DNA of 64,000 nucleotides from Clostridium sp. 26_21 (GCA_001915995.1 MNRO01000017.1:62001-126000); one strand, 5' to 3'. Positions 52,248-61,396 are shown, numbered from the stretch's first letter. The notes: generated by a model not told the origin, from the letters alone. Numbers and translations: made by a program.

Positions 52248-54695
52248 ATGGAAGAAAGACAAGATGGAAATATAATCAAAAGAGATATAGATGAAGAAAT
52301 GAGAACAGCCTATATAGATTATGCCATGAGTGTTATCGTTTCTAGGGCATTACCAGATGTAAGAGATGGTTTAAAACCAGTTCATAGAAGAATTTTATAT
52401 GCTATGCATGAAGATGGAATTACATCAGACAAGCCTTATAGGAAATGTGCTAATACAGTAGGATCTGTATTAGGAAGATATCATCCACATGGTGATGCAT
52501 CTGTATATGATGCTATGGTAAGAATGGCACAAGACTTCTCAATGAGATATATGTTAATAGATGGACATGGAAACTTTGGATCAATAGATGGTGATGGAGC
52601 TGCGGCAATGAGGTATACAGAAGCAAGAATGTCAAAAATTGCTGAGCAAATGTTAGTTGATATTGAAAAAAATACTGTTGATTTTATGCCAAACTATGAT
52701 GATAGATTACAAGAACCAACAGTATTACCAACAAAAATACCAACATTATTAATAAATGGATCATCTGGTATTGCCGTAGGTATGGCAACAAATATACCAC
52801 CACATAATTTAACAGAAGTTATAAATGGTATTATAAAAATCATAGATGATGATAATGTAACAGATGAACAATTAATGCAGATTATCAAAGGTCCAGATTT
52901 CCCTACAGAAGGATTAATTTTAGGTAGAGAAGGAATAAAAGAAGCATATACTACTGGTAGAGGAAAAATTATAATGAGAGCTGAAGCTGAAATTGAAGAG
53001 ATGAGTGGAAACAAGCAAAGAATTATAGTTTCATCATTACCATATCAAGTAAACAAAGCTCGTTTAATTGAAAACATAGCACACCTATGTAAAGAAAAAA
53101 GAATTGAAGGAATCTCAGAATTAAGAGATGAATCTGATAGAAATGATAGAGTAAGAATTGTAATTGAATTAAAAAGAGATGCAAATGCAAATATAGTTTT
53201 AAATCAATTATATAAAAATACTCAAATGCAAGATACATTTGGTGTAATTATGCTAGCATTAGTAAATAATGAACCCAAAATTTTAACATTAAGACAATGC
53301 TTAGATTGTTATATAGATCATAGAAAAGATGTAATTTTAAGAAGAACACAATTTGACTTAGACAAAGCATTAGCAAGAGCTCATATTTTAGAGGGATTAA
53401 GAATTGCAATTGATAATATTGATGAAGTAATTGCAATTATCCGTAGTTCATATGATGATGCTAAAGAAAGATTAATGAAAAGATTTGGCTTAACAGATAT
53501 CCAAGCACAAGCTATTTTGGACATGAGATTAAAAACATTATCAGGATTACAACGTGAAAAAATAGAAGAAGAATATAAACAATTAATGGAATTGATAGCA
53601 CATTTAAGAGCAATTCTTGCAAGCGAAAAATTAGTTTTTGATATTATAAAAGAAGAACTTATTGAAATAAGAGATAAGTTTGGAGATGAGAGAAAGACTA
53701 AAATTGTTGCGGCACAAGGTGATTTCGAAGATGAAGATTTAATTAAAGATGAACAATCTGTAATAACATTAACACATTTTGGATATATCAAGAGAATGCC
53801 AATAGATACATACAGAAGTCAAAAACGTGGTGGAAAAGGAATTATAGGTACAGCTACAAGAGAAGAAGATTTTGTAAAACAAATCTTTACTGCTTCAACA
53901 CATGATATGATATTATTCTTTACAAATAGAGGAAAGCTATATAAATTAAAAGGATATGAAGTTCCTGAAGCTGGTAGAACTGCAAAAGGAACAGCAATTG
54001 TTAATTTATTAAGTTTAGATCCAGGAGAAAAAGTATCTGCTGTTATACCAATTCAAAATTTTGCTGAAGGAAAATATTTATTAATGGCAACAAAGAATGG
54101 ATTAATAAAGAAAACAGCATTAAAAGAATATGATTCATCAAGAACAACAGGACTTTTAGGAATAACATTAAAAGAAAACGATGAATTAATTGGTGTTCGT
54201 TTAACTGATGGAGAAGATAATGTTGTATTAGTTACTAGAAATGGATTATGTATTACATTTGATGAAAAAGAAGTTAGACCTATAGGTAGGGTTTCACAAG
54301 GTGTAATTGGAATTAGAATTGATGAAGATGATGAAGTTATTGGAATGGAATCAATTATTTCTGGTGGAAAAGCTACATTACTTGCTATTACTGAAAATGG
54401 ATTTGGTAAGAGAACAGAATTAGATGAATATAGAGTACAACTTCGTGGAGGAAAAGGTGTTGTAACATATAAAATAACTCCAAAAACGGGAAAATTAGTT
54501 GGAGTTAGAATTGCAACAGATGATGAAGATGTAATGCTTATAACAGATAAAGGTACAATAATTAGATTAAAAGTTAAGGATATAAGTGTTTTAGGACGTT
54601 CAACACAAGGTGTTACTTTAATGAGAACAACAGATGGTGGAAAAGTTGTAAGTATTGAAACTTTAACTCCAGATATGGAAGATATTGAAGAATGA
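52248..54695 (+). CDS. gyrA: DNA gyrase subunit A
   Basis: An 815-aa breakage-reunion subunit. The N-terminal part has ALPDVRDGLKPVHRRILYAM, the catalytic tyrosine region AAAMRYTEARM, and quinolone-pocket residues HPHGDASVYDAMVRMAQ. The C-terminal beta-pinwheel has the GyrA box QKRGGKG (about 523). The position equivalent to E. coli Ser83 is Ala here (GDAS instead of GDSA), a variant common in Clostridia. Separated from gyrB by 4.7 kb of T4SS genes. Confidence 0.98.
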   Translation: MEERQDGNIIKRDIDEEMRTAYIDYAMSVIVSRALPDVRDGLKPVHRRILYAMHEDGITSDKPYRKCANTVGSVLGRYHPHGDASVYDAMVRMAQDFSMRYMLIDGHGNFGSIDGDGAAAMRYTEARMSKIAEQMLVDIEKNTVDFMPNYDDRLQEPTVLPTKIPTLLINGSSGIAVGMATNIPPHNLTEVINGIIKIIDDDNVTDEQLMQIIKGPDFPTEGLILGREGIKEAYTTGRGKIIMRAEAEIEEMSGNKQRIIVSSLPYQVNKARLIENIAHLCKEKRIEGISELRDESDRNDRVRIVIELKRDANANIVLNQLYKNTQMQDTFGVIMLALVNNEPKILTLRQCLDCYIDHRKDVILRRTQFDLDKALARAHILEGLRIAIDNIDEVIAIIRSSYDDAKERLMKRFGLTDIQAQAILDMRLKTLSGLQREKIEEEYKQLMELIAHLRAILASEKLVFDIIKEELIEIRDKFGDERKTKIVAAQGDFEDEDLIKDEQSVITLTHFGYIKRMPIDTYRSQKRGGKGIIGTATREEDFVKQIFTASTHDMILFFTNRGKLYKLKGYEVPEAGRTAKGTAIVNLLSLDPGEKVSAVIPIQNFAEGKYLLMATKNGLIKKTALKEYDSSRTTGLLGITLKENDELIGVRLTDGEDNVVLVTRNGLCITFDEKEVRPIGRVSQGVIGIRIDEDDEVIGMESIISGGKATLLAITENGFGKRTELDEYRVQLRGGKGVVTYKITPKTGKLVGVRIATDDEDVMLITDKGTIIRLKVKDISVLGRSTQGVTLMRTTDGGKVVSIETLTPDMEDIEE

Positions 54696-54745
54696 TAAAA
54701 ATAGAACTTATTAAGATAGAAAATCTTAATGAGTTCTATTTTTTT
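54696..54745. terminator. Bidirectional terminator between gyrA and dnaI
   Basis: AAAAATAGAACT...AAGAT and ATCTT...AGTTCTATTTTTTT form a long stem with one mismatch directly between the convergent gyrA and dnaI stop codons, with A/T runs on both sides. Confidence 0.88.
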
Positions 54746-55744
54746 CTATTTTCTTTTAAAACGTAAATCTTCACCAAAGAAATAATAAATATCATAGTAA
54801 CCAACAATTCTTGATCCTATTCGTTCCTCATAACTTTTAAAGATATTATTAATATTAAGGTTAGTTGAAATTATAGTTTTGGTAACTTTATTATTTAAAT
54901 TTAAGATACGAGTATTTAATATTGTGAATAATTCACTTAGTTTCATACTGTTTAAACATTCTGTTCCAAGATCATCTATAATAAGCAAATCAGCCTCTAA
55001 AACATCTTTATAAAAGTTATCTTTATTTGCAGTTTTATATTTATTAAATTTATTATCAATAATAGTTTCTAATAAAACAGGAGCAGTTTGATAAAGCACA
55101 TTTTTCCCTTTTTTTATAAGTTCATTTGCTATACAGTTGGACATATATGTTTTTCCTAAACCTGTATTTCCCGTAAATAAAAGATTCTTTGAGTTTGGGT
55201 TATCAAAGTCATTTACAAATTCAATACATTTTTGTTTGATATTTAATATATTTTGTTTTGGTGATATATTAAAGTTAGTAGAAATTTCATTTGAAAATAT
55301 ATTTTGATTAAAATTTTCAAAGTTTTCTTTGCTTAAATTTGTCATATTAGACTTATTATATGAAATGTTTAGTAATTTTTGTTTTAAACATGAACACATT
55401 ACTGTTGCTGATGTTCCAGATTTTATATATCCAGTATCTTTACATAGACAACATTCATATTTGGGTTGTAAATCATTTATTGAAAGATTATTTTCAAAAA
55501 GAATATTTTTTCTTTCTTTCTTAAGGTTTTCAATTTTTTGATGTAAGTTTTCTAAAGAAGACGAATTTCCAAATAAGATATTTTTGGTTTCTGTAATTGC
55601 CACAGAATTTAATTCGTCTTCAATTTCATGAAGACGAGGTATTTTTTTATATAATTCTGTTTTTTGGTGTTCAAATTCAACTTCTGCTTTACGTTTTTTC
55701 TGTTCGTAATCACTTAAAAGTGATGTTAAAATATCATTAGACAT
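54746..55744 (-). CDS. dnaI: Replicative helicase loader DnaI/DnaC-like ATPase
   Basis: A 332-aa protein. The N-terminal coiled-coil (about 10-90) is followed by a zinc-binding CCLCKDTGYI...VMCSCLKQ, as in Gram-positive helicase loaders. The AAA+ domain has Walker A LFTGNTGLGKTYMSNCIA (about 195) and Walker B DLLIIDDLGTE (about 255). It loads the DnaB-type helicase. It overlaps the DnaD-domain gene upstream by 8 bp, so translation is coupled. Confidence 0.93.
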   Translation of the reverse strand: MSNDILTSLLSDYEQKKRKAEVEFEHQKTELYKKIPRLHEIEDELNSVAITETKNILFGNSSSLENLHQKIENLKKERKNILFENNLSINDLQPKYECCLCKDTGYIKSGTSATVMCSCLKQKLLNISYNKSNMTNLSKENFENFNQNIFSNEISTNFNISPKQNILNIKQKCIEFVNDFDNPNSKNLLFTGNTGLGKTYMSNCIANELIKKGKNVLYQTAPVLLETIIDNKFNKYKTANKDNFYKDVLEADLLIIDDLGTECLNSMKLSELFTILNTRILNLNNKVTKTIISTNLNINNIFKSYEERIGSRIVGYYDIYYFFGEDLRFKRK

Positions 55745-56801
55745 TTATATCTCCTTCTATTTCTTGAATATTTGAAGCTGCAACATTAGGGTAACTAGAG
55801 TTTGGATTTATTTGAAATTGGTTATTATTATTTGTTTGCATATTTGAATTGGCATATAAAAATGATAAATTACTATATTGTCTTTGTTCATAAGAAGCTT
55901 TATTAACTTGCTTTTCTAATTGTTTTGTATCTTTTCTCTGTTTTTCACGTTGTTCTATAAAAGCATAAACTTCTTCAGGAGTTTTTAGACCTCTTTCATG
56001 CCAATTAGTTATAATATTATTAAAATATTCAAATGTTGGATTTGATTTGTAAACGCTACGCTTTAGAGCAATTTCAATAATATCTAAATTATAACCATAA
56101 TCAAGTAACCATTTTTCGATATATGCTTCTTCATATTGTGTTAATGTTTGCTTTCCTAGTTTTTTTGCTATTGTTTTCTTTATTTTTATTAATGTATCTT
56201 GTTTTTGATAATAAGAGTCTAAATCTTCCCAAGTTTGAATTTTATTACTTCCCCAGGCTTCTGCAACAGTTTGAACATATTTCATATTCAATGCAGAACG
56301 TCTAAAGCAATAATCAAATAATGAAATTAAAACTTGATCATCAAAATTATATTTTGTAAGCCATATATCAATATTGTTATACCAAGATGGTCCCATAATA
56401 CCTGAAAAATATGTGTTATTAATATGCTCGATAATTTTTGCTCTAGCTTTATTTTTTGCAATATCAGCAACTTTTTCAGGAGACATTGTTAAATTTGGTT
56501 TATATAGTTTATTTAGTGTTTGTTCTTGTAAATTTGATATTATAAAACCATTTTCTTTTCTAGTTATAAAACCATTCTCTTCTAAATATGCAAAGGCATC
56601 ATTGATGTCTTTTAAAGGCAAAGCTAAATTCTTTGATAAGTCATTTAATTTTGCATCTTTTTCATATTTTGAAAGAAATATAATATAAAGATATACTTTT
56701 ACACTTGTTGCTGGCATTTGTGATAAATATTCAGCGAAAAATATATCTGGAATGATTGTTTCAGAAAATAATAATGGTAAATCTGACTGTGTTAGTTTCA
56801 T
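55737..56801 (-). CDS. DnaD/DnaB-family primosomal protein
   Basis: A 354-aa replication-initiation protein. The N-terminal winged-helix region (about 1-95) includes SVKVYLYIIFLSKYEKDAKL. Two DnaD-like (DnaB_2) domains follow: one about 118-190 with WLTKYNFDDQVLISLFDYC and one about 215-285 with KWLLDYGYNLDIIEIALKRS ending YFNNIITNWHERGLKTPEEV. A Gln/Asn-rich tail closes it. With DnaI it delivers helicase to the origin. Placed beside dnaI as in many Clostridia. Confidence 0.9.
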   Translation of the reverse strand: MKLTQSDLPLLFSETIIPDIFFAEYLSQMPATSVKVYLYIIFLSKYEKDAKLNDLSKNLALPLKDINDAFAYLEENGFITRKENGFIISNLQEQTLNKLYKPNLTMSPEKVADIAKNKARAKIIEHINNTYFSGIMGPSWYNNIDIWLTKYNFDDQVLISLFDYCFRRSALNMKYVQTVAEAWGSNKIQTWEDLDSYYQKQDTLIKIKKTIAKKLGKQTLTQYEEAYIEKWLLDYGYNLDIIEIALKRSVYKSNPTFEYFNNIITNWHERGLKTPEEVYAFIEQREKQRKDTKQLEKQVNKASYEQRQYSNLSFLYANSNMQTNNNNQFQINPNSSYPNVAASNIQEIEGDINV

Positions 56802-56874
56802 TTTGTACCTCCTTTTGTTATATTAAAATGTCATTAGAATTATATCATGTATGGACAGAAAATCAAGTGAAAAG

Positions 56875-57159
56875 TCAAAACTTTTTATATAAATATAATT
56901 TGGGTCGAAGTATGTATTTTAACATATATTTTAAAACATAAATAATAGGTTCTCCATTCAATCCAACGATACTGAATAGTATAATTGGAAATGATAAAGA
57001 AATAAAAAGAAAAATTTTAATATCCCAGTTTTTTATAAAGAGATGTAAAATACTAAAAATAATAGAACACCAAATGATAATAAAAATTGCAGTTGAATAA
57101 TCTAAAATTCCAAAAATTTTATTTTTAAAATTGTAATTTTGTGGTATTATAAATTTCAT
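56875..57159 (-). CDS. PrgI-family T4SS membrane protein (second system)
   Basis: A 94-aa protein that starts KFIIPQNYNFKNKIFGILDY, has two transmembrane helices (about 20-42 and 47-66) and ends KYMLKYILRPKLYLYKKF. The IPQNYNFKNKIFG opening and basic end match the PrgI layout, and it lies next to VirB6- and VirB2-like genes. The corresponding VirB4 is 6 kb away across gyrA and dnaI-dnaD, so the gene set is split. ATG 57159 follows AAAGGACTGG. Confidence 0.78.
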   Translation of the reverse strand: MKFIIPQNYNFKNKIFGILDYSTAIFIIIWCSIIFSILHLFIKNWDIKIFLFISLSFPIILFSIVGLNGEPIIYVLKYMLKYILRPKLYLYKKF

Positions 57160-57201
57160 AAAAAATTCCAGTCCTTTCTAAAAAAGTTTTCCACATTAAT
57201 G

Positions 57202-58074
57202 CTATTTTTTAAAAAAGTTATTCACATTTTGTGAAATAGTTGTGGAAACACCACCTAAAAATTCACGTGAAAAAGAATTTGCTTTTATTAAAGCATAAAT
57301 TGCACCAATATAGATAAATTTTGTAATTAAATTTCCTGATGAATAATCCATAGAAAATAATATTAATAAAACAAAAGATACTATAATTTGAATAAATAAT
57401 AATGAAAATAAATTGCGAGTCCATGATTTAAAAAACCAAGATGTATTTTGTAGAATTAATGATAAAAAAGCGACAGGTGTTAAGAGGATAAATATTTTTA
57501 CCATTATATATCTAAAGGCATAAGTGAAAACTAAACTTAAAAGTGAAGAAGATAAAGAAATTTTTATAATTCCATCTAATGAAAAAACATCTAATGATGA
57601 TGAAGTAATTCCAACCGATTTATTTATTTCTAAAATTAATTCTGAAAAACAAATATTTTGGTGAAATAAATCTTCACCAATCCCACGAAGTGCTAAAGTA
57701 ATAGTTGATGTGAAATTTAATATTTCTTTAATAAAAAAATACGAAGAATTAATACATATTCCAAAAATAATTATTTTAAAAATAAATTGTGATGGTTTTT
57801 CAATTTGATTATAATTAAAATGAGAAAATAAATATTTTATAGAATAATATAAAATAAATCCAAATAATAAAGAATTACAAATTAAAATAATTCCATTGTG
57901 AGAATTTATTCCTAATATTTTTTCAAAAAAAGAATCTGAAATTATATCTTGATTTATAAAAATAATATCATCTAAAATTTCATATAAATTATTATCAATT
58001 GAAGAAAATAAATTTTGTAAAATTGTATTAATTGTTTCAATAATTATTTGTGTAATATTTTTTGCATTTTCCAT
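57202..58074 (-). CDS. VirB6/TrbL-like channel protein (second system)
   Basis: A 290-aa polytopic protein with about six membrane helices and short loops. SLDGIIKISLSSSLLSLVFT and ILLTPVAFLSLILQNTSWFF resemble the VirB6/TrbL core where the LTPVA helix precedes a tryptophan-containing loop. It lacks the giant tail of the four VirB6 paralogues at 8-20 kb and is a much simpler version. ATG 58074 follows AGGAGGCATA. Within it, TTCACGTGAA is a possible parS core (see separate entry). Confidence 0.7.
   Translation of the reverse strand: MENAKNITQIIIETINTILQNLFSSIDNNLYEILDDIIFINQDIISDSFFEKILGINSHNGIILICNSLLFGFILYYSIKYLFSHFNYNQIEKPSQFIFKIIIFGICINSSYFFIKEILNFTSTITLALRGIGEDLFHQNICFSELILEINKSVGITSSSLDVFSLDGIIKISLSSSLLSLVFTYAFRYIMVKIFILLTPVAFLSLILQNTSWFFKSWTRNLFSLLFIQIIVSFVLLILFSMDYSSGNLITKFIYIGAIYALIKANSFSREFLGGVSTTISQNVNNFFKK
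57259..57274. other. Possible parS-like site
   Basis: AAATTCACGTGAAAAA contains the palindromic core TTCACGTGAA of the Bacillus parS 16-mer, matching it at 12 of 16 positions. It is the best match I found by eye near the origin. Single weak site; may be chance. Confidence 0.3.
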
Positions 58075-58175
58075 TATGCCTCCTAAAAATATTTAATAAA
58101 TATTTTTATAAATATAAAAAATTAATAATTATAAAAATAAATATTAAATTATAAAAAAATAATTTAAATAAATTA

Positions 58176-58508
58176 TTAATTAATTAAAGATTGAATTGCA
58201 GATAAAATTAAATCTGCTGTTAAAATAAATGCATAAGAAAATAATGAACCAGTAATAAGCTTTTTTCCAGTTCTAATTTTTTCTTCATCACCAAAACTGA
58301 ATTTTCTCATAAGAGCTCCAGAACAAATTGCTACAGCTGCGGCAGGCGTAGATATCTTAATAATCCAATTTTCAATCTCCTTAAATGCATCATTTACTTT
58401 ATTTACCAATTTTGGCGTTGATGCAAAAGCTTTGTTAGAAAAAATAAATAAATTAAAAATAAATAATAAAAAAACAATTAAAAATAAATATGAAATAAAT
58501 TTTTTCAT
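58176..58508 (-). CDS. VirB2-like pilin (second system)
   Basis: A 110-aa exported protein. It has a signal peptide (about 1-29, ending KAFAST), an amphipathic segment, a hydrophobic helix (about 51-68), the polar loop SFGDEEKIRTGKKLI and a second helix ending SAIQSLIN. This is the same signal-helix-loop-helix layout as the three pilins at 24 kb. ATG 58508 follows TGGAGG. Located between VirB6- and VirD4-like genes of the same strand. Confidence 0.75.
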   Translation of the reverse strand: MKKFISYLFLIVFLLFIFNLFIFSNKAFASTPKLVNKVNDAFKEIENWIIKISTPAAAVAICSGALMRKFSFGDEEKIRTGKKLITGSLFSYAFILTADLILSAIQSLIN

Positions 58509-58656
58509 AAAACCTCCAGTCTTTTAATAAATAAAATTAATAAAAATATCTATTAAAATAATAATTTAATAAAACAAAAATAAATAACTAATTAAGAATA
58601 ATAAATAATTAATTTAAAAATAAATAAATTAAAGAAGAAATACTAATAAAAATAAA

Positions 58657-60348
58657 TTATTTAAAATATGGAAACATTTTTAATTTTTGTGGAGTTAAAA
58701 TTTTTTCTCCGTCAGATAAAAAAGATAGGCAAGAAAATATTTCTAAATTTTGTGTAAAAAAATTTGTATCAAAAATAAAATCGTTTTGAGTATAAGTATT
58801 ATAACTTTCTGTAATGTTTGAAGCTTTTGAATTTAATGAATTAGTAATATAACTAAAATAGGTTTCTCTAGCATTTTCAGATATTGTTGAAGAAGTTTTT
58901 TGTTTTTCCTCCTTTCCTAATTGTTTTTGAGCTTCTTCAATTGTGTAAATATCATCAGTTCTAAACCATAATTTATTTATTAAATTTTGAGTAATTACTT
59001 TTACAGCATTTTCGTCTTTTAATGTATTTTTTAAAGAAGAATAGCTTTGAGTAGAAACGATGTTTATACATTTTGCCTCACGGCTAAGAGAGAAAAAATC
59101 TGCATCTGTTTTTGTAACATATTCAGCATATTCATCACAAATAAAAGCAGAAGGTCTTACATTATTATGTGATAAATTGTACATTACTTCTGATTGGAAA
59201 TCTAATTTTAAATATGCAGAAATTAATTTTGAAAGATTTTTATATTCGGCAATATTCATATTTAATACTACAATTTTTCCATATTTAAGCATAGAGGAAA
59301 ATCCTTTAAAATTTAATTCTTCAATTGGTGCACAAAATGTTTTAGATATATTATAATCTGAAATAAAAATATTTGTAATACGGGTAATTTCTGATTTTAA
59401 TATAGCCATTGTTCTTGAGTCTAATAAATAAAATTCTTTTTCAAAAAAATCTAATGCAGAATTTAATTCATAAACTTGCTTATGATTAAATTTATTTTCA
59501 TTAAATAATTTTCTTAATATTTCTATTTTTGAAGTATAATAATTTTGCATAGTAATTAATTTATGTAATTCAATAAATGTTACATAGCCATTATTATATA
59601 GTCTACAGAGTTTTATTGCTTCTGTTAAAATTTGCTCAACTTTATCTAGCCAAAAACTTTCTGAATTATTTTCTGAAAATAATAATAAAATTGTTTTTAA
59701 TCTATTTGCTAATACAACAGGTTTTAAATGTGGTTTATGAAGAGGGTTATATTTTATTTTTGAATTTAGTCCAATTTCTATTAAATCATTTTTTAAATTA
59801 TATTTATTTAATAATTTTTTTACATAATTAAAATAATTACCTTTTACATCTAAAATTAAAATAGGAATTTTATTATTTTTATTTAAATAATTATATTCTA
59901 TTAATTGTTCTGTAAAAGGATACATAGCAGAGGAGGTTTTTCCTGTTCCAATTGTTCCAGTTATTAAAAAATTCTGATATAATCCTTTTTCTGGAATAAT
60001 AATGTTTTTTTTAGAATTAATTTCTTTTCCAATTAATAAACTTATTTTTTTTGTATTTTTCTTAGTGATATTATTTTTGATGAAAATATTATTATTTTCT
60101 TTTGAATTAAAATATTTTTTTGAGTTATTTATTAATATATATATTAATAAATAATTTACAAAAATATATAAAAAGCAAAAACTTGTTTTTAAAAAATTCC
60201 AAAGTGCTAAATTATTTTGACATATGTCAAATGTATTAAAACCTAAGGATATAATAATTTCATGTGATGTGTGAAGAGGCAAGAAAAGATTTAGAGCACA
60301 AAGAGAAGAGAGGAAAGTATAAAAAAAAGTAAAAAGAAATTTTATAAT
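58657..60348 (-). CDS. VirD4/TraG-family coupling ATPase, probable ATT start
   Basis: A coupling protein that brings substrates to the T4SS channel. Walker A is ITGTIGTGKTSSAMYPF and Walker B is SAFICDEYAEYVTK, followed by SREAKCINIVSTQSYSSLK. Two membrane helices precede it. The first ATG/GTG/TTG-type start in frame is TTG 60282, which has no ribosome site and would remove the first helix. The frame is open further upstream and encodes KFLFTFFYTFLSSLCALNLF, a proper first helix. Ribosome site GAGGTG (60361-60356) is 7 nt before an in-frame ATT at 60348, followed by ATA 60345. I therefore extend to ATT 60348 (563 aa). The start codon is inference; the family is certain. Confidence 0.88.
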   Translation of the reverse strand: MIKFLFTFFYTFLSSLCALNLFLPLHTSHEIIISLGFNTFDICQNNLALWNFLKTSFCFLYIFVNYLLIYILINNSKKYFNSKENNNIFIKNNITKKNTKKISLLIGKEINSKKNIIIPEKGLYQNFLITGTIGTGKTSSAMYPFTEQLIEYNYLNKNNKIPILILDVKGNYFNYVKKLLNKYNLKNDLIEIGLNSKIKYNPLHKPHLKPVVLANRLKTILLLFSENNSESFWLDKVEQILTEAIKLCRLYNNGYVTFIELHKLITMQNYYTSKIEILRKLFNENKFNHKQVYELNSALDFFEKEFYLLDSRTMAILKSEITRITNIFISDYNISKTFCAPIEELNFKGFSSMLKYGKIVVLNMNIAEYKNLSKLISAYLKLDFQSEVMYNLSHNNVRPSAFICDEYAEYVTKTDADFFSLSREAKCINIVSTQSYSSLKNTLKDENAVKVITQNLINKLWFRTDDIYTIEEAQKQLGKEEKQKTSSTISENARETYFSYITNSLNSKASNITESYNTYTQNDFIFDTNFFTQNLEIFSCLSFLSDGEKILTPQKLKMFPYFK

Positions 60349-60381
60349 AAATAATCACCTCACATTCAAAATAAAAAATAT

Positions 60382-60540
60382 TTATTTATTTTTATTATTT
60401 AAAATTCGTTTTTTTAACTTTAATTTTGAACCTTGTAAATTATGAAAAAATATAATGTCGAAAAAAGTATAAATTGAATAAATAAATATAAAAAGATTAA
60501 AAAAATAAATTATGAAAAAAAGATTAATTAATTTAGAAAT
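60382..60540 (-). CDS. Small membrane protein upstream of VirD4, probable ATT start
   Basis: A 52-codon frame ending TAA at 60382-60384 begins at ATT 60540, 5 nt after AGGTGGTG. No ATG, GTG or TTG lies in frame at a usable position. The product has a long aromatic-rich hydrophobic segment (about 5-37, KLINLFFIIYFFNLFIFIYS) and a polar tail FFHNLQGSKLKLKKRI. That helix-then-basic-tail layout looks like a real small membrane protein. It is the first gene after the TAGACA-17-TATTAT promoter and lies 34 bp before VirD4. Not recognised. The main doubt is the start codon. Confidence 0.5.
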   Translation of the reverse strand: MSKLINLFFIIYFFNLFIFIYSIYTFFDIIFFHNLQGSKLKLKKRILNNKNK

Positions 60541-60562
60541 AAAATCACCACCTAACAAAAAA

Positions 60563-60591
60563 ATAATATAACAATTTTTATAATTTGTCTA
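60563..60591 (-). promoter_or_regulatory. Promoter of the VirD4 gene group
   Basis: On the minus strand TAGACA (60591-60586), a 17-bp spacer and TATTAT (60568-60563). The rest of the gap to 60793 is A/T-rich with nothing I can name. Confidence 0.55.
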
Positions 60592-60793
60592 TATAAAAAT
60601 AAAAAAAAATTAGTAAAAATGTGACAAAGAATTACAAATATTTTATTTAAAAAATGGTAATATTATAGGTTTAATTATAAAATAAAAGAAAAAAGATTAT
60701 AAAATATATTTATATAATATGAAAAGTTAAATGCAAAATAATAAATTGAGTTTTTGTTTAGTCATATAAAAATCATAACTATGTGAAAATTAC

Positions 60794-60822
60794 TTGATTT
60801 TTAACTAAAAATATAGTAGAAT
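60794..60822 (+). promoter_or_regulatory. Promoter of the DUF1858 gene
   Basis: TTGATT at 60794-60799, 17-bp spacer, TAGAAT at 60817-60822, about 50 bp before the start codon. Confidence 0.6.
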
Positions 60823-60874
60823 AAATAAGCTAAAAAAAGGCATAATAAAAAATATATAAAGAAAGGAATAAAAA

Positions 60875-61066
60875 ATGAAATTTAATAAAGATACAAAAAT
60901 TGGTGAAATTTTAGAAATAGCACCAGAAAAAGCAGATATATTAATAGAAATTGGAATGCATTGTTTAGGTTGCCCAGCATCACAAATGGAAACATTAGAA
61001 GAAGCTTGTGAAGTACATGGAATTGATGTTGAAGAAGTTGTTAATAAGCTAAATGAAGAAAAATAG
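60875..61066 (+). CDS. DUF1858-domain protein
   Basis: A 63-aa protein spanning the complete DUF1858 domain: FNKDTKIGEILEIAPEKADI, the conserved cysteine pair in GMHCLGCPASQMETLEEAC, and a terminal helix. These small proteins occur widely in anaerobes and are often annotated as hydrid-cluster or disulfide-oxidoreductase related; the function is not established. The CxxC could bind metal or take part in redox reactions. Ribosome site GAAAGGA precedes ATG 60875. Confidence 0.92.
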   Translation: MKFNKDTKIGEILEIAPEKADILIEIGMHCLGCPASQMETLEEACEVHGIDVEEVVNKLNEEK

Positions 61067-61132
61067 TTTATTGCGTTTTTTGTCATTATTTGACGAAACT
61101 TAAAAAAATTTTTAAAAAATTTAAAAAATGTA

Positions 61133-61161
61133 TTGACAAATGAATCTGATTGTAGTATTAT
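61133..61161 (+). promoter_or_regulatory. Promoter of the tRNA cluster
   Basis: TTGACA at 61133-61138, 17-bp spacer, TATTAT at 61156-61161, 30 bp before tRNA-Lys. Confidence 0.75.
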
Positions 61162-61190
61162 AATTAAGCAATGTTCAATACATTGTTTAC

Positions 61191-61266
61191 GGGCTATTAG
61201 CTCAGGTGGTAGAGCACTTGACTTTTAATCAAGTTGTCCCGCGTTCGAGTCGCGGATAGCTCACCA
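61191..61266 (+). tRNA. tRNA-Lys (anticodon TTT)
   Basis: 76 nt with acceptor stem GGGCTAT/ATAGCTC (one G-U pair), anticodon loop CTTTTAA giving TTT, T-loop TTCGAGT and encoded CCA. Confidence 0.97.
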
Positions 61267-61319
61267 AAGATTAAAAAGAATTCTAATGTGAAATATAATT
61301 AGAATTCTCTCATTTATAT

Positions 61320-61394
61320 GGCCCCGTGGTCAAGCGGTTAAGACACCGCCCTTTCACGGCGGAGTCATGGGTTCGATTCCCGTCGGGGTCACCA
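61320..61394 (+). tRNA. tRNA-Glu (anticodon TTC)
   Basis: 75 nt with acceptor stem GGCCCCG/CGGGGTC (one G-U pair), anticodon loop CTTTCAC giving TTC, and encoded CCA. A hairpin AGAATTCTAAT/ATTAGAATTCT lies between it and tRNA-Lys and may guide processing. Confidence 0.97.
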
Positions 61395-61396
61395 TT

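Noticed and set aside
52490..52560. GyrA GDAS (Ala in place of Ser83) as an acquired quinolone-resistance mutation
   Set aside because: Ala at this position is a common natural variant in Clostridia, so resistance cannot be inferred.
60282..60360. Suspected +1 frameshift at the N-terminus of VirD4 (GTG frame at 60358 joining the TTG frame at 60282)
   Set aside because: The VirD4 frame itself is open back to TGA next to the ribosome site and encodes a proper first helix, so a non-ATG start explains it without a shift.
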